A stretch of 64,000 nucleotides of DNA from Rhypophila decipiens (GCA_033297075.1 MU858125.1:62001-126000); one strand, 5' to 3'. Counted from the first letter of the stretch, positions 1-12,087 are shown. Notes: generated from the sequence alone by a model not told the origin. Translations and numbers: made by a program.

Positions 1-702
1 CATGAAGTTTGCGGCAGATCTGGGTACGGAGGAGGAGATAATAGCGATGGTAATACGGTATGGATTTTGAAAAAGTACGGGGATGGGAGCGGAGGATTGC
101 TACTTGTTGCAGCGAAAGGGGGAAATGGTGGTCTGTGAGGCCTTTGTGGCTGTAACTTGTTGCAAGGGGCAAAATTCAGGCGTGTTCCTCGATGGGGGGC
201 ATAGTAATAATAGCTAGGCAAGGAAAGTCAAAGAATTGGAATGGCCGTGTTGGCTGCTCAAGAGATTGTATTCAACGTCAACAAACGTAGGATCTGGCTA
301 CCGTAGCCCTGTGGCATACAGTAACTGGTGATCTTTGTGTTCAATTGAGTCTGTCTAAAAACATCGTAGGATACAGGAATTCGAGCCGTATAAGTAGATC
401 AACGTGGTCACGGAAATCCGACTGCCCAGTCAGACTGTTCGGTATACCGAACAGTCCGTTGGGGGCCCGGTATGGAGCCGCCGCGACTACCTACGGAATC
501 GCCAGATCTAGTTCGTACGCCGGCTTATTGGCTTACTGATCCAACAGTTCCATTTAAGTGCACCACCTAGTGGCTCTCTCTTTTCTCCCCCTTTCTCCCT
601 TGACACACGATATCTAACAAGAGAATCCAACCCACACTTCAATCCCTCCCTGCGACCTACCCACCTTACTTCCTTACCGAACTATTCAACGCCGTAATCA
701 CA
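1..702. other. Intergenic, left edge
   Basis: No reading frame here looks like a gene. The last 130 bases before the ATG at 703 are rich in C and T (short CTCTC, CCCTTTCTCCC and CAACCC runs), as is usual for ascomycete 5' leaders, so this part is probably promoter and 5'UTR of the gene at 703. Nothing else was recognised. Confidence 0.5.
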
Positions 703-1250
703 ATGACCGGCGCCGGACTCGCTTCCAGCAAGGAGCAGCAAAGCGCACTAGCGGTCCCAGAATTCACCAACGAGTACTTTCTCGCCCGGGCCGCTGAGGT
801 GCAAGACCAACTGCGCCAGCAAAACCCAGACTTGCAGGCTTCCGACGTGGACCTGAAGCTCTCGTCCGGATGGTGGCAGCCCATGTTTGACCTCTCGACA
901 TTGGTAGATGTAAGCCTTGTTACCTTCTCCTCCATGCTATCTTCCTCTTTATCCCTTTTCCTGCCCGCAAGAATTTACGCGGTCCCCAATTAAACAATCG
1001 GCAGGAATCCCTCCCCAAAGACGTTAACGACAAGCTCCAGGCCGCATGCAAAGACTTCGTCGTTGCCAACTACTCCCGTGAGGCGCTGAGCAAGTTTTCC
1101 TCCGAGGCCAGGGCTCTCCTCGCCGGCCATGACGAGGCGCTGCGGCTGTTTGAAAGCACCGTCCTGAAGAATCCTGGTGTTTGGGACAAGATGCATGAGC
1201 ATACTATTGCGAAGCAAGAGAAGAGGGATGCTGCTACAAAGGGGGAATGA
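703..1250 (+). CDS. Hypothetical small protein, two exons
   Basis: Two exons, 703-909 and 1005-1250, encode about 150 residues. The intron 910-1004 starts GTAAGC and ends GGCAG; splicing at phase 0 joins ...DLSTLVD to ESLPKDVND... and keeps the frame open to the TGA at 1248-1250. The start ATG follows a pyrimidine-rich leader. The protein is polar and helical-looking, without a signal peptide or membrane segment: the N-terminal half carries a QDQLRQQNPDLQ stretch and a WW pair, and the C-terminal half is charged and ends in a Lys/Glu-rich tail. I do not recognise the family. Codon use and the clean intron support a real cytosolic or nuclear protein, but no function can be given. Confidence 0.6.
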
Positions 1251-3522
1251 ATTTCCACACGGCGGTGGTGCTGCTGTATTCGCAGACAACGGTGTATCAA
1301 ACAATGGCTCGTTTGGCATCTTACAAGAACTAATTATATGCAAAAAGTACATAACAAGACCCTTTACTACCAGGGATATCTCACCCAAGACCGTGGCGAA
1401 GAGAAGAGGGATAACAAAGATTCCAGAAAGAAAGAAACAAACCTCAGAGCTGGCACCTGCCCTCACATCAACTACCAGGCTACCTTGAACTCCAGATCCT
1501 CCTATTCCCTGCTCTCAAAATCGATCCATTCTCAAACACCGTTAGTCACCTTCTGCAACACATCCACCGTCCCCAGATAAAAGCCCCATCGGCGACGACT
1601 CATCTGTCGTGCTATTCGCATAGATAATTCCGGCAAACTCCTCCTTCCCCCGTTGTCCTCCCGTCACAGCTATGCTAATTTTCTTCACCTGCGACGGTTA
1701 GGGTGCCTTGTAATTGTATTATCCCAAACGTATCCCCGTCCTCTGTGTCTCGGCGGTTGGATTGGATACCCCGCGTTGTGTGCGCCGTTTATAACGCGGA
1801 GTATTAAATCAGCTCTCAGTATACTACACTACTTGTAGACTATTCTTTATAGATAAATACCAAGTTTAATTCTTACATTATTCTCTTATACTCCAGCTCT
1901 CTAGTAAGTGATTTATCTCTTTATTTTTACCTCTTTCCTTTCTAACTTTGTCATCCATCGTGACTGCCTTGAAGCTCCGGTCGCCGGAGGCAGGAGGGCA
2001 CCTTGACGGCCAAGTAGCTCCCCAGCGCAGCAGCTCCCCAGCAATCAGTGCACAGACAGGCCAACAGATAAGCTCCCAATCCGCACTACCAGCAAAGCAA
2101 ACCAAAGCCCATGGTCATCCGGCCATGGTGCAGCGGTTAAGAGCTGTGCATTTCATTGCGATGATTAGACTTAGTGCAGGGGTCAGTTCGAGGCCGCGCC
2201 ACCTAGTGGTTATCGTTTCGAACCTCATTACGATATGGAATTATCCAGTGCAAATCGGATTCCAGTACGATGATGACCTATTTAGAGGGTTCGGGGGATC
2301 AAGTCAACTGATGCAATGAATTTTTTGTTTCTTCTCTCATTTTTGTTTTGGGGTATAGCCAGCCCGGTTTGCTCAAGAGTCCCAGGACGCATCAATGTTC
2401 ATCTTGACACTCCTTGCAGTTATTTGGTATGCATCACAATGGCCAGGCATCGGCAAGTCAATTCGCAAACCGTTGGCTGCATTTTGATTGTTTGTTTGTC
2501 CGTGGTGCCATTCGCTTATCGCAGTTCGTGCAGCGTTGCGTCGAGATGGTGCGCATTGACAGCCTCGTCAGGTGAAACCTTCCGAGCTCCAGATCGGTTG
2601 ATCCAGCTCCAGTGTGGTATTTAAAGGAGATAGAGTGTGTACGTCATCAATCTCCATGACCTGCGATTAATCGAGTGCCAAACTATACAGATCGTGGTAC
2701 CGAAGCTAAAAACACCAAGACCGGTGCACTCGCATTTTGGCGATGCTTGGCAAGGCTACGTCGCCACGTAACGCGTTCTCCAGGGCTCGGAAGCGATCTT
2801 CTCAGTCCCCGCTATCTGAAAAGACCCTTGTGAAGATCATGAGGAACGTGCGTACTCGTGCGGGTCTCATTGAGTCTCAACAGAAACAAAGATGTTGTTA
2901 TACACCCACTGCGGTATGAATGTTATGCAGACTGTCATTGCTCTAGTCGAGAGAGGTTGTGAATAGCAAATTTTGAAGAGCAAACACAAACGTTTGTCGT
3001 AAGTCATGGGCAAATGAGGACAAAGAGTTGGTATGAATCCGACTAGCGGTTCATTTTTCTGCGCTAAGCATCTAAATCCCGAAAGAAATAGTAAAGGCTG
3101 ATTTTATATACTGAAAATGTCTGTACTCTGTCCTCCCACCACCCCCGGGTCTCTTGAAAAGGACGTGGGATCTAGTTCTCAGAGGACGGGGAATGATGCT
3201 CAAACAGACCACACGTGAATATGTACAAAATGAACTAAAGCGTCAAATTCCAAATAAAAGACTTGAAAACATGACTTTCTCCTTCTTGGACAGTTCTGGA
3301 AGCGACAGATTGAACTTTATCAACATCAACGCTTTTCATCCCCTAAACATAACAGTCAGTAGAAACGAAACTTTCCAGTAGCGACAGGACCTCTATGAGC
3401 TTTTCCTCTACCCCAGTTCTTCTCTGCCACCCATCAGACACCATGATTGCTGGCGACACTATGGTCCAACTCTTGTTCGGCTTCTGCCAGAGGGGACTCT
3501 CAGGTCTAGCCGATGCCATAAC
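1251..3522. other. Intergenic, 2.3 kb
   Basis: No convincing gene. The stretch from about 1790 to 1950 is AT-rich and low in complexity. A tRNA-like Pol III promoter module lies near 2120-2325 and is listed separately. The rest shows only short frames without start context or splice sites. Confidence 0.4.
2120..2326 (+). repeat. Possible tRNA-derived SINE
   Basis: An A-box-like sequence, TGGTGCAGCGGTTAAGAG at 2127-2144, is followed about 45 bases later by a B-box-like AGTTCGAGGCC at 2185-2195. The spacing is right for a tRNA-type internal Pol III promoter. The flanks do not form an acceptor stem, so this is not a functional tRNA. A run of six T at 2321-2326 could terminate a Pol III transcript. 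Tail, target-site duplications and other copies could not be confirmed, so the SINE call is an inference. Confidence 0.35.
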
Positions 3523-4510
3523 TTAAGCCGAAGATGGCTTGGGAGCCGCAGGCTCAGACGGCTTGGGAGCGGCTGGGGCCGAGGGCTTGGGAGCAGGAGC
3601 CGATGGCTTAGGAGCGGGCGCAGAGGGCTTGGGTGCAGCATCTGATGGCTTGGGAACAGGTGCGGACGGCTTGGGGGCAGCAGGCTCGGATGGCTTGGGA
3701 GCGGCGGATGCAGAAGGCTTGGGGGCGGGTGCCGAAGGCTTGGGGGCGGGTGCCGAAGGCTTGGGTGCCGGTGCGGAGGGCTTAGGAGCCTCAGATGGCT
3801 TGGGAGCTTCAGAAGGCTTTGGGACCGGGGCAGAAGGCTTGGGGGCAGGCTCGGATGGCTTGGGGGGAGCTGCTGCGGTGGGCTTCGCGGGAGGTGGTGT
3901 CGCGGCGCTGGCCTGACGACGCTCAGCTCCAGTCTTCTTGGGCTTGGGTGCCGGTGCCGATGGCTTGGGAGCAGGAGCGGATGGCTTGGGCGCAGCGTCC
4001 GACGGCTTAGGGGCAGGAGCGGATGGCTTGGGTGCCGGAGCAGAAGGCTTGGGAGCAGGAGCGGACGGCTTGGGTGCAGCGTCGGATGGCTTAGGAGCCG
4101 GTGCCGAGGGCTTGGGTGCAGGTGCCGAAGGCTTGGGTGCAGGTGCCGAAGGCTTGGGCGCCGGAGCAGAGGGCTTAGGAGCGGGGGCCGACGGCTTGGG
4201 AGCCGCATCGGATGGCTTCGGGGCCGGAGCTGAGGGCTTTGGTGCCGCTGATGGCTTGGGCTCCTTCTTGCCCTTGCCCTCCTTCAACGGTTCGACGGCG
4301 ACGGGGACATCGGCGGCCTCGAGGTATGTTAGCACACAAAGAGACTCGGTTCCCTAATCCCTATCCAGCACGTAATGGAAGACTCACGATGCCACGGCCT
4401 TGGTTGACACCAAGCTGGTTGCGCCAGTGTTGGTCGACCGAGAAGGCCGCGCCAAGGACACCGGGTCCGAGGAGGACGGCGGCAACGATTGCTTGAGTAG
4501 ATCCGCGCAT
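3523..4510 (-). CDS. Secreted PKPSAP-repeat protein (cell-wall type)
   Basis: Two exons on the minus strand (4388-4510 and 3523-4317) encode about 305 residues. The ATG at 4510 opens a plausible signal peptide (MRGSTQAIVAAVLLGPGVLG) with cleavage near residues 21-22. The intron 4318-4387 (GTGAGT...CTCGAG, with a GCTAAC branch site) splices at phase 0. After a short mature N-terminus the chain is almost entirely APKPSAP-type repeats, with AAPKPSD and PKPSEP variants, from about residue 60 to the end. It is interrupted once by a KKTGAERRQASAA segment. Such Pro/Lys/Ser/Ala repeats are extended, probably O-glycosylated and typical of wall-associated proteins. There are few or no cysteines after the signal and no catalytic domain or GPI signal. 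The repeat DNA is itself a minisatellite. Function unknown. Confidence 0.75.
3530..4262. repeat. Coding minisatellite (15-24 nt units)
   Basis: Plus-strand units such as GGCTTGGGAGCAGGAGC are repeated throughout and encode APKPS(A/D/E)P on the minus strand. Units differ mostly at third positions (GGAGCA, GGTGCC, GGGGCG), so the peptide is better conserved than the DNA. The unit is a multiple of three, so length changes keep the frame. Confidence 0.85.
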
Positions 4511-4597
4511 TTTGTCGAGATTGTCTTGTCGAAGCTGAGTCGGTGCTTTGGATGATGTCGATGACTTCTTTGGTCTTGATGCCTGGATGACCTTGAG

Positions 4598-4626
4598 GAT
4601 GATGATGATGATGATGATGGTGGTGG
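4598..4626. repeat. GAT microsatellite in a 5' leader
   Basis: Tandem GAT triplets grading into GGT sit in the probable 5' leader of the minus-strand PKPSAP-repeat gene, between its ATG at 4510 and the TATA-like box at 4658-4665. Confidence 0.7.
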
Positions 4627-4657
4627 TGGGAATTGCCAGTGAGGTCCGAACCAGACT

Positions 4658-4665
4658 TATTTATA
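4658..4665 (-). promoter_or_regulatory. TATA-like box of PKPSAP-repeat gene
   Basis: TATAAATA on the minus strand, about 150 bases upstream of the ATG at 4510. Position and sequence fit a TATA element; the transcription start is not known. Confidence 0.45.
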
Positions 4666-7600
4666 CCCCGATCGAGAGCCTTAAACCGACATCTTGGATA
4701 AACATCTTCATCCCCATCACCACATCCAAGGCCGTGATGGCCTCATGGTGATTATCCAGCCGAATTGTTGTTGTTGTGGATCCTCCTGGTCGAGATCCGG
4801 GATATCGAGATTGCTCGGGGGTCGCACTGGCACTGAACCATGATCGAGCTTGATTAAAAGATATTGAACTCCACGTTGTTTGGCAAGGTCCGTTAGTGCT
4901 GTAAATGCCGACTTAATATACCGGAAGAATCATCTTGCCCATTTGTCTGGATTCGGACGACGAAGTTGGGGGTCTGATCAAACTTAGATCGTGCACGATG
5001 GCCAAAGCCTCGTGGGAGATACCTCAGATTGAAGATCTGGCGGTCCAGGAAGCCAAATTTGGCCAAAAATACAGACGGCTAATCTCATATCCTTTCCGCC
5101 AGGGCCATGCTGCAGATGAAGTGAACGGTGATGGCGGCGGCTACGTTACCACCTTGACCAGCGATGGCCATGCCGGCCAGATCAAGTGTGGGACGGGAGG
5201 CAGAAGAAACGAGGGTGGGCGGTTTGCCCAACCCAAATAGCCTAGAATAAAGCGAGACTTCGATATGGGTCTGGGACCGATGGTGAAGCTTCGACAAGCA
5301 TCAACCTGGCAAGATGACTGATCTTCAGGTCTTACAGGCGGCCATTCATGGAATCTTTTCGGTTGCTCTCGAATTTGGAATCCGAACTGAGATAGAAGCG
5401 ATCAACGCAAACTCACTTTTTGCCGGTCCAATCGAGTGGCTGAGAAGGAAAACAACCTGGAAGTTCGGATGATCAATGTGAAGTACAGCAAACAAGGGAA
5501 AGCGCCCTGAAGAAAAGTCTTGGCACTGTTTTCTGTTAGCGGTTCCGCCTTCCGTGGTGACTGATGTTTTTCCATCTGCAAGCTTCGCATCTCCACTTGT
5601 TATTGCCAGCTTCAAAGCGATTTCTTGTCGCTTCCAGCACAGTAACATTGACGCATAAACAAATTCTACCACACAAGGTTGGATTTAGCTTTGTTTATGT
5701 CGTTCGGAAGTCGAAGATCCATCCGTGGGTCAAGGCGATCATTAGCTGAAACGCGGAGCCGAGGCTTAAGGGGCTATCGCTGACGCGGTCTTACGCGTCC
5801 TCATTTCCCACGTTAGAGAAAGGTTGGAATTCATAGATAATTGCAAATTTGGAGGTTGGAGTGGTTTTTGCGGTGTTGTGGGCATGAACTTCTCTGGCAG
5901 AATCGAGATTTGTTGTCATCAATCCGGTTTCTTGGTAGTGGGTGGCCGGGAAGTACCCCGACCGAAGTCTCCCCACCGCGGCGCTACTGTGGAACGGCAC
6001 GATAGCGACTGCTCCTTCCCTTGCCCACTTTCGGTGCCATGAGTTAACAAATTGGCAGGCCAAGTCAACCGAGAAGCTTCGATCTGTCAAGCTTTGTTCC
6101 TGCCCCGGCCGCCCGGGCCAGAGCTCTCCTCCCAACAGTCAACCAGGGTCTCAGTTCTTGTCATCCAAATGGAGTAACTGCGGAGTGAAGTCTGCAGGTC
6201 CAGAACTTCTTGGACCATCAAGCAGCAGCGGATCCATCTCGCCGGTCACAGTCTCCACAAGATTGCGTGACCTTTGATCCTGTTGAACACGCGCCCAGGA
6301 CCTCCCGACCAATATTGCTCCACGGCGTCCAAACACAGGGCTCATATCCCACTCCGCCCCATTGATAGGCACATGCGCTGCGTCTCTCTCAACCTGGAAA
6401 CAACCATTCTCTCTCCGGATGCCCAGGCCTGCTCCTTATTACCTCTGCTTCAGGCCGATATTGGGGGCGATAACGGAGGCCGGGCCCTACCTTGGAACGT
6501 TGGGTTGCGATGATGGCCAGAGGTAGTGCTCGACCTACCTTACCTTGACAACCGTGGTGCTTTTCCTACCTCTGCCAGCATCTCGCGCATGCGACCATCA
6601 CATACCCACCTCCGCGATTGCTACATACCCCAGGGATTGCACACAAATTCTCACATTCCTCTCCGTTTCCCAGGATGACCCCTACAACAAAAAGGTACAC
6701 ATCGGTCCGCCCATGATGTATGTACTCCCCTCCTGCCCTTAGAGATATAATAAACCCCCATACTCTCTCCATGAGGAATTGGGCACTATGGCTGACGTGA
6801 CATGATTGCGATTGAACAGATACAGGCGAGACAAGCTACCTGGTACCTCAGCAAGCCAATCCCGAGAAGCGCACCACTCGCGGGTCTCTCCAACGTTACA
6901 GCAATTCGCTTTACTTGAGCGAATGTCAACACACAAAAGAACCCCATATGAAGCCATATAATCTACAACCATATCTACCGATGCAAGATATGGTGAGCTC
7001 GGTCCAGCGGTTCACACCAACCCCACGTCATTGCCCGAACAGTCACTCGGTCCACGTTCCCGAATCCTCCCAATCACCATGCACGCTCCTTGCTGTTCAA
7101 GTGTTCTAAAGTGAGATTATTTCCCCATGTTTCCTGAAGTCAGGGTCCCAAAAGGTTTGTTTCCCTTCCCCATACCCAACCCATCGCCATACTCCCCAGT
7201 GCGACGCCCCCAACTGCAGTAGTGCTAGGCGGCACAACGGGCTCGACCAAGCGGACCGAAAGTGTTTTATCCTTCTCAAAATCCACGTTGCCAAGTTGGC
7301 AATAGATAGTCTATTTACTGTTATCTTCTGTCTGGGTACTCCAGATCCTCTTCAAGTAGCTGCAGGTTCTATTCTAGGATGCCAAGCTCTCGGTTTCGTG
7401 CCATGGCATCGGCCTGATCCCCGAAAGCAGCCGGATAAACAGCAATGCGAGCCTTCCGGATGGCTGGTCTTTTTTCCCAAGTGGATTTGTGATCTTTATT
7501 CCAATATGATATCACTTCAAGATATCTCCACCCGATATTGGACTCCCCCTCTCCACACTTTGGCCTCCTCCTGGGACGGCATCTTCATGGATCCAAACCT

Positions 7601-9897
7601 TCCACCAGTCCCCGGAGTTCCTTGACTCGATATACCATCGTCCAGATGAACAACAGTGTTGTTCTCTCCGTCATGCTTACGCTGCAGACTTTTGAATAGC
7701 AGAATTTCACATCATAGGGGGTCCTGCACAGGTTCTTTTGGTATTTCTTGCCTGTTGAGTCACTTGATGAAGTCGGGATTAATGGCCCCTGCGACGGTGT
7801 TTATTACGGCATAGAGCTTGATAGACATAATGGAAAAGATCGCGGATTGCTTTGAGATTAGCAACTACATAGACCACCGAATAACACCAAATAATCCTCA
7901 CTGCCTTTGACCACAACTATTATGTTCTACGAACATTCGCGCTCACGTTTAATTGTTTTGATCCTGTCAACGCGTCCGCGGGATAAGACTGTTCTTTCGT
8001 GTACTTGACATGAAGGAGTGCCATACTGGATTCGTCCCAATCTTGTCAATTGTTTAGCATATCTTGAAGAAGAAGGAATTATCTTCTTTCTATAAAAAAA
8101 CAAAACGAACAGTTTCACCTACTAAGTGGAGAAGCATTGTGTAGATGGATTAGAGTACGTGTATTGTGTTTGATCGACGGCTAGGTCTCAAACATGCGAT
8201 CTGAGCACCGCCACGTCCAATGACGAAGCCTCGTAGCCCCTTGTTTGAGCTTGTACAAAAGTACGAAAATATCATCATATTGTTTCTAACGACGGACAAT
8301 GCAGCGGAACCTTCACTGAATAATGATCGAAACGCATGATGTTCAATCTCACAGCGTAGTGCGGACAACTGCGCTCAGGCGGAAGCGTCGTCATACGGAA
8401 CTGAGGATGAAGGACATTCGAAAGGCAAAAGGTCGCTGCTAGGGCAAAATGAGTATTCCAAAAGGTGAATTAGTCGTTTAAATCAAACATTAATTACGAG
8501 ATAATGGACTATGTAGCTAGAGCCTAGAGAGACACTGATCGCGTGCTCATTGACCTCCACCCGGAGCCCACAAGGCCCCCAGGTACATGCTGAGAGCTGT
8601 ACTAAACACCATCTACACAGCTCTGAGAAGACTTTCTGAAAACACTCCAATTCTTTGTCAAGTTTGCAATCAGTTTCATAGCTTTCACAGGCACAGTGTA
8701 AAGTCATTTATGTTAGAATTGCTATTTTGGTTCTCTGACTGATTGACGACATAGATGATCGGAGGACGCCTTTCTTGTTGCTTCAAGTGACTTTAGCACA
8801 TACATTGGAGCCCAAGAGGCCTGCCATTTCTGGCTTCGAGCGACAATTGCCCTGTTCTCTCAACATATCACCGAATCGTGACGCAGCTGACTCTGAGTGT
8901 ACAGTGTACTCCACTTCTGAACAGCGGCCACCAACCCACTGTGCCCCTGATTTGATGCGGACCCTACTTGTACCTTCTTCTTCACATCACAGGTGACCGA
9001 AATTGCTAGCCTGCGGAATTCTCCCATCAGCAAACCTGACAACTGCCTGATCATCGCTAACGGATATCTCGTCTGCCCCGACGGCCTTCCTTTCTCGAGT
9101 CCCGATGCCAGATCAGTCCATATCCATTCCATCTCCATCTGCCCATACATTGCATGGCCGTTCTTACTTCCTTTGTTCCGAATGTGCCATCGACCACTTT
9201 CCTCTCTCACAGAACTCCTTCATCCGAGTTCCCTTTCTCCATATTACCTCTATCGAACAATTACCTGGAAGAAAGGGTCCCCGCCTTTCACATCGACCTC
9301 CGCCCAATACAGGTAGATTAGTTCACATATCATGACCCCAATCTGTTCCAGCACACAGCCAGAGCGACTTCCTCCCACTATAACCCAACCATCCATCCGG
9401 CCTATGCCTAAACTCATATGTTCCTTCTCCATTTTTTCCGATGAATATGGGAGAAAGAACAACGGATGGTCATATTTACGGAGACAACATGAACGATATT
9501 TGTTAGCATCTGGGTCATTATCTGCTGTGATCGGCAGCAACTATCTATCCAAGTCCATGCCCCTCTCAAGTAGCTACGTAACAGCTCAGTTTGTTCAGGA
9601 CTCCATGCCCCCCTCAGTTCATCACTGGCATGGAACTTCAAGGAAGGCTACCGAACCATATCCGCCACTTTATTCTTCCCCGCCCGCTTCAGGTAAATAT
9701 ACAGCTTGGGCTATCTTGCTATGCTCTTGAGGCATTTCATCATCGGCCTGATGGCATCCATCTCCTTCCGTCGATCGGTCTATCATGACTTCAGCCGGCA
9801 CGAAGGGTTACTGTTCTCCATCTTGTTCCTCCTCATTTGAGCATGTACACTTGGCATTATTCCTGGCTGACGGCACCCGTATCGTCTTGCACAGACC
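4666..9897. other. Gene-poor stretch of over 5 kb
   Basis: Only short frames occur, mostly opening at non-ATG codons. None combines a good start, a domain, a signal peptide or credible splice sites. Base composition is close to that of the rest of the window, with no obvious terminal repeats or transposon reading frame. I see no gene here that I can support. Confidence 0.4.
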
Positions 9898-10940
9898 TTA
9901 CAGATCTATCTTCTTCCCTTTGCCTTCCTCCTTCTCCTCCCCTTCTACCCGGGCCGGCTCGTCACGTTCGGGCAGCACCTCCTCGTCTCTCTCATTCTTC
10001 TCTTCGCCCTGTTCCTCCCCAGGTTTGTCCTCATCGTCTTCTTCCTCTCCGCCATCTTCCCACATCCCCTTAGCAATCTGTTCCTCCACCAACCTCTTCC
10101 GAACCTCCATCAACGCTTTACCCAACAAGTTCTGCCCCCACTGCTCCTTCTCGACCTTGAGCGCATTCGAAGCAGTAAACCCAATCCCCCAAATCCGATC
10201 ACGACTCGCCGCCTCGACAAGTTCCCGTCCCCGCCAAACACGCCCATAATACGCATTGATAGTCTTCGAACTGCCCGACTCTTTCTTCGAACCCTTCTCC
10301 GGCGAGCGCGGTCGACATAATGTCCCCATGAGCACCTTTCTCATCGCTTTGTTCTGTCCAAAATTTGCCGTATTCCCCGCTACTACAACGTCAAACTTTA
10401 CTTGATCCAAGAGGCGTCGGAGAAGCCGGTCGTGGCTTTGCCTAGACTTTTTTGTTCTTTGGGCGAGTCGGATAACAAGATCTTGCGTTGGGTGGGGATG
10501 TCGCCAAAGCGCGCGGCTTTGCAGTACATCATGAATTGCTCGGCGCATTTGAAGAATAAGGGTGTATCGTCGTCGTCAATTGCGGAGGAGGGTTCTACAC
10601 CTTCTGTTCTGTCTTGGTCTTATTCGCCGGCAGTAGAGTCGATATTGAGAGGATTGTTTGGCTGCCAAGGGTCGGATGGCTGATACAGTGATGAGGAAGG
10701 TACATCCAGCAAGGTCGCAATCTCGCCCTTGGTGATGAAGAATGTTGAGGGGAACCATTGGCAGAATTGCCCGTATTTCTCATTGGGCATGTAAAAGAAC
10801 AGTGGACTGCCATCGAAGATTTTGTCGTCCCTGCCGGTGGGTCTGGATGATGGTTGGCCGGCCTTCGAGGTGGTAAGTCCTTGCTGTATCTTTCTTTTGT
10901 CAAGGGGTGTGCCGACGGTCTTTTTTGGTCGCTTGCCCAT
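9898..10940 (-). pseudogene. NADAR (YbiA-like) domain gene with a frame break
   Basis: The minus-strand ATG at 10940 opens MGKRPKKTVGTPLDKRK, then FFYMPNEKYGQFCQWFPSTF, the typical start of NADAR/YbiA N-glycosidase domains, which act on ADP-ribose- or riboflavin-pathway-related N-glycosides. An intron at 10609-10686 (GTATCA...GACAG, 78 nt) removes an in-frame TAA and leads into FKCAEQFMMYCKAARFGD and KEQKSLGKATTGFSDASW, the family core. Near 10398-10410 the frame must change by one missing base to continue as VKFDVVVAGNTANFGQNKAM and RELVEAASRDRIWGIGF, the conserved end. About 60 residues of Glu/Asp/Lys-rich tail follow to the stop at 9898. A segment of about 30 residues before RELVEA looks inserted. 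The break may be real decay or a base-calling error; family identity is fairly secure. Confidence 0.65.
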
Positions 10941-11363
10941 GTTGACTGGTGGAAACTGTGATCTTCGATGTCTGATGGTTGGTTCCCGCTGGCCGTTCGA
11001 TGGGCGTTCTTTGTCCGGACTTGTCTTGTCATGTCAGGTCCCTATTCGCCTGTGCTGACCAGACTGTTGATTGTCGTCCTAAGGTTAAGAATAACAGATA
11101 TTGATACTCAGCTTCCCGTCATGCTTTGTATAATTGTCTTTTTATCAATATACACTTGCCTTCCATTTGGGTTTTCCATGTCTCCACCTTGAGACCTCTC
11201 CCCGGTGTGAGTCAACCGGCGTGAGACAGAGGTCAGTTGAGTTTGTGCTATCTTGTGGCTGCAGGGACGTGCCTTACCGGACGCCCACTGACGGCACTGG
11301 GGGTCGAGGTATGACGTAAATTGTTCGAGAAAAATGCTCGAATCCACTCACCATGTGATATTT

Positions 11364-11401
11364 TCTTCGTAATTTTCTTCGTAATTTTCTTCGTAATTTT
11401 C
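11364..11401. repeat. 12-bp tandem repeat, about 3 copies
   Basis: AATTTTCTTCGT is repeated in direct tandem three times, with a partial fourth copy that ends in ATTTTCCTCC. It lies in non-coding sequence. Confidence 0.8.
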
Positions 11402-11896
11402 CTCCACCTAAAAACGATTCATTGTTTCGTACTCTCTCGTCCTAATTCCGTGTCACGAATTATACCATACAATCCGAACCCCTTCCTTGGCTGGCTAGAT
11501 CGACGGCCAAACCGCCTGTCTCGACATTCGACCACGACTAGATGTGAACGAGATAAAAACACCATCAGTCTAAACAAACCCTCAAACGCCATCTAAACAA
11601 AGTTTACCCATCAACGCCCTATCACATGGAATCGACACGTTGGAAATCCCGTGTTTATCCCCAAAACCTTATCAACTAATTAACGGCCTCATTTGTCCCA
11701 GCTTTGATATCACTGGCCAGTAACTAAGGTACATAAAGACCAGCCCAGAATGTAGCTAAAATGAACGCCGCCGCTAAAACCACCGTATAATTGGCTAAAA
11801 CCACTGCATTGGCCTTCAATCTCGTATTCCAGGGTTATTTACAATACTATAATATATTTACAGGTAGTTAATTAGAACATATATATCGACGATTTG

Positions 11897-11985
11897 GAAT
11901 AAATGCCTTAACTGGCTCGAATAAATGCTTTGATTAGGTCGAATAAATGCCTTGACTGGCTCGAATAAATGCCTATACTTAAAGG
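11897..11985 (-). repeat. 22-bp minisatellite, four units (outlying copy)
   Basis: Four adjoining units with core AATAAATGCCTTGACTGG, spaced 22 bp, with variants CTTAACTGG and TTTGATTAGG. They match the large array at 42.6-43.45 kb but lie in the opposite orientation. They stand about 100 bases upstream of the first ATG of the frameshifted HET gene. Confidence 0.8.
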
Positions 11986-12087
11986 CCAGATGGTGGTTTC
12001 AGCTGCGGCGAGAATAAATAAAGGACATCCTTCCTTGGTTGGGTCAAGCATCTATGCTAATTTAGGTTGGTTTCGGTAGGAAAGAGG

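Larger units (their letters stand above)
10941..12087. other. Intergenic with short repeats
   Basis: No gene. It contains a 12-bp tandem repeat at about 11364-11401, an AT-rich part from 11640 to 11880, and four units of the window's 22-bp minisatellite at 11897-11985. The last two kinds of repeat are listed separately. Confidence 0.5.

Noticed and set aside
3539..4357. Gly/Ala-rich plus-strand frames opposite the PKPSAP-repeat gene
   Set aside because: They are the complement of the repeat; only the minus frame has a signal peptide, TATA box and intron.
9785..10249. Ser-rich plus-strand frame opposite the NADAR gene
   Set aside because: It is the complement of the acidic C-terminal tail; the domain is on the minus strand.
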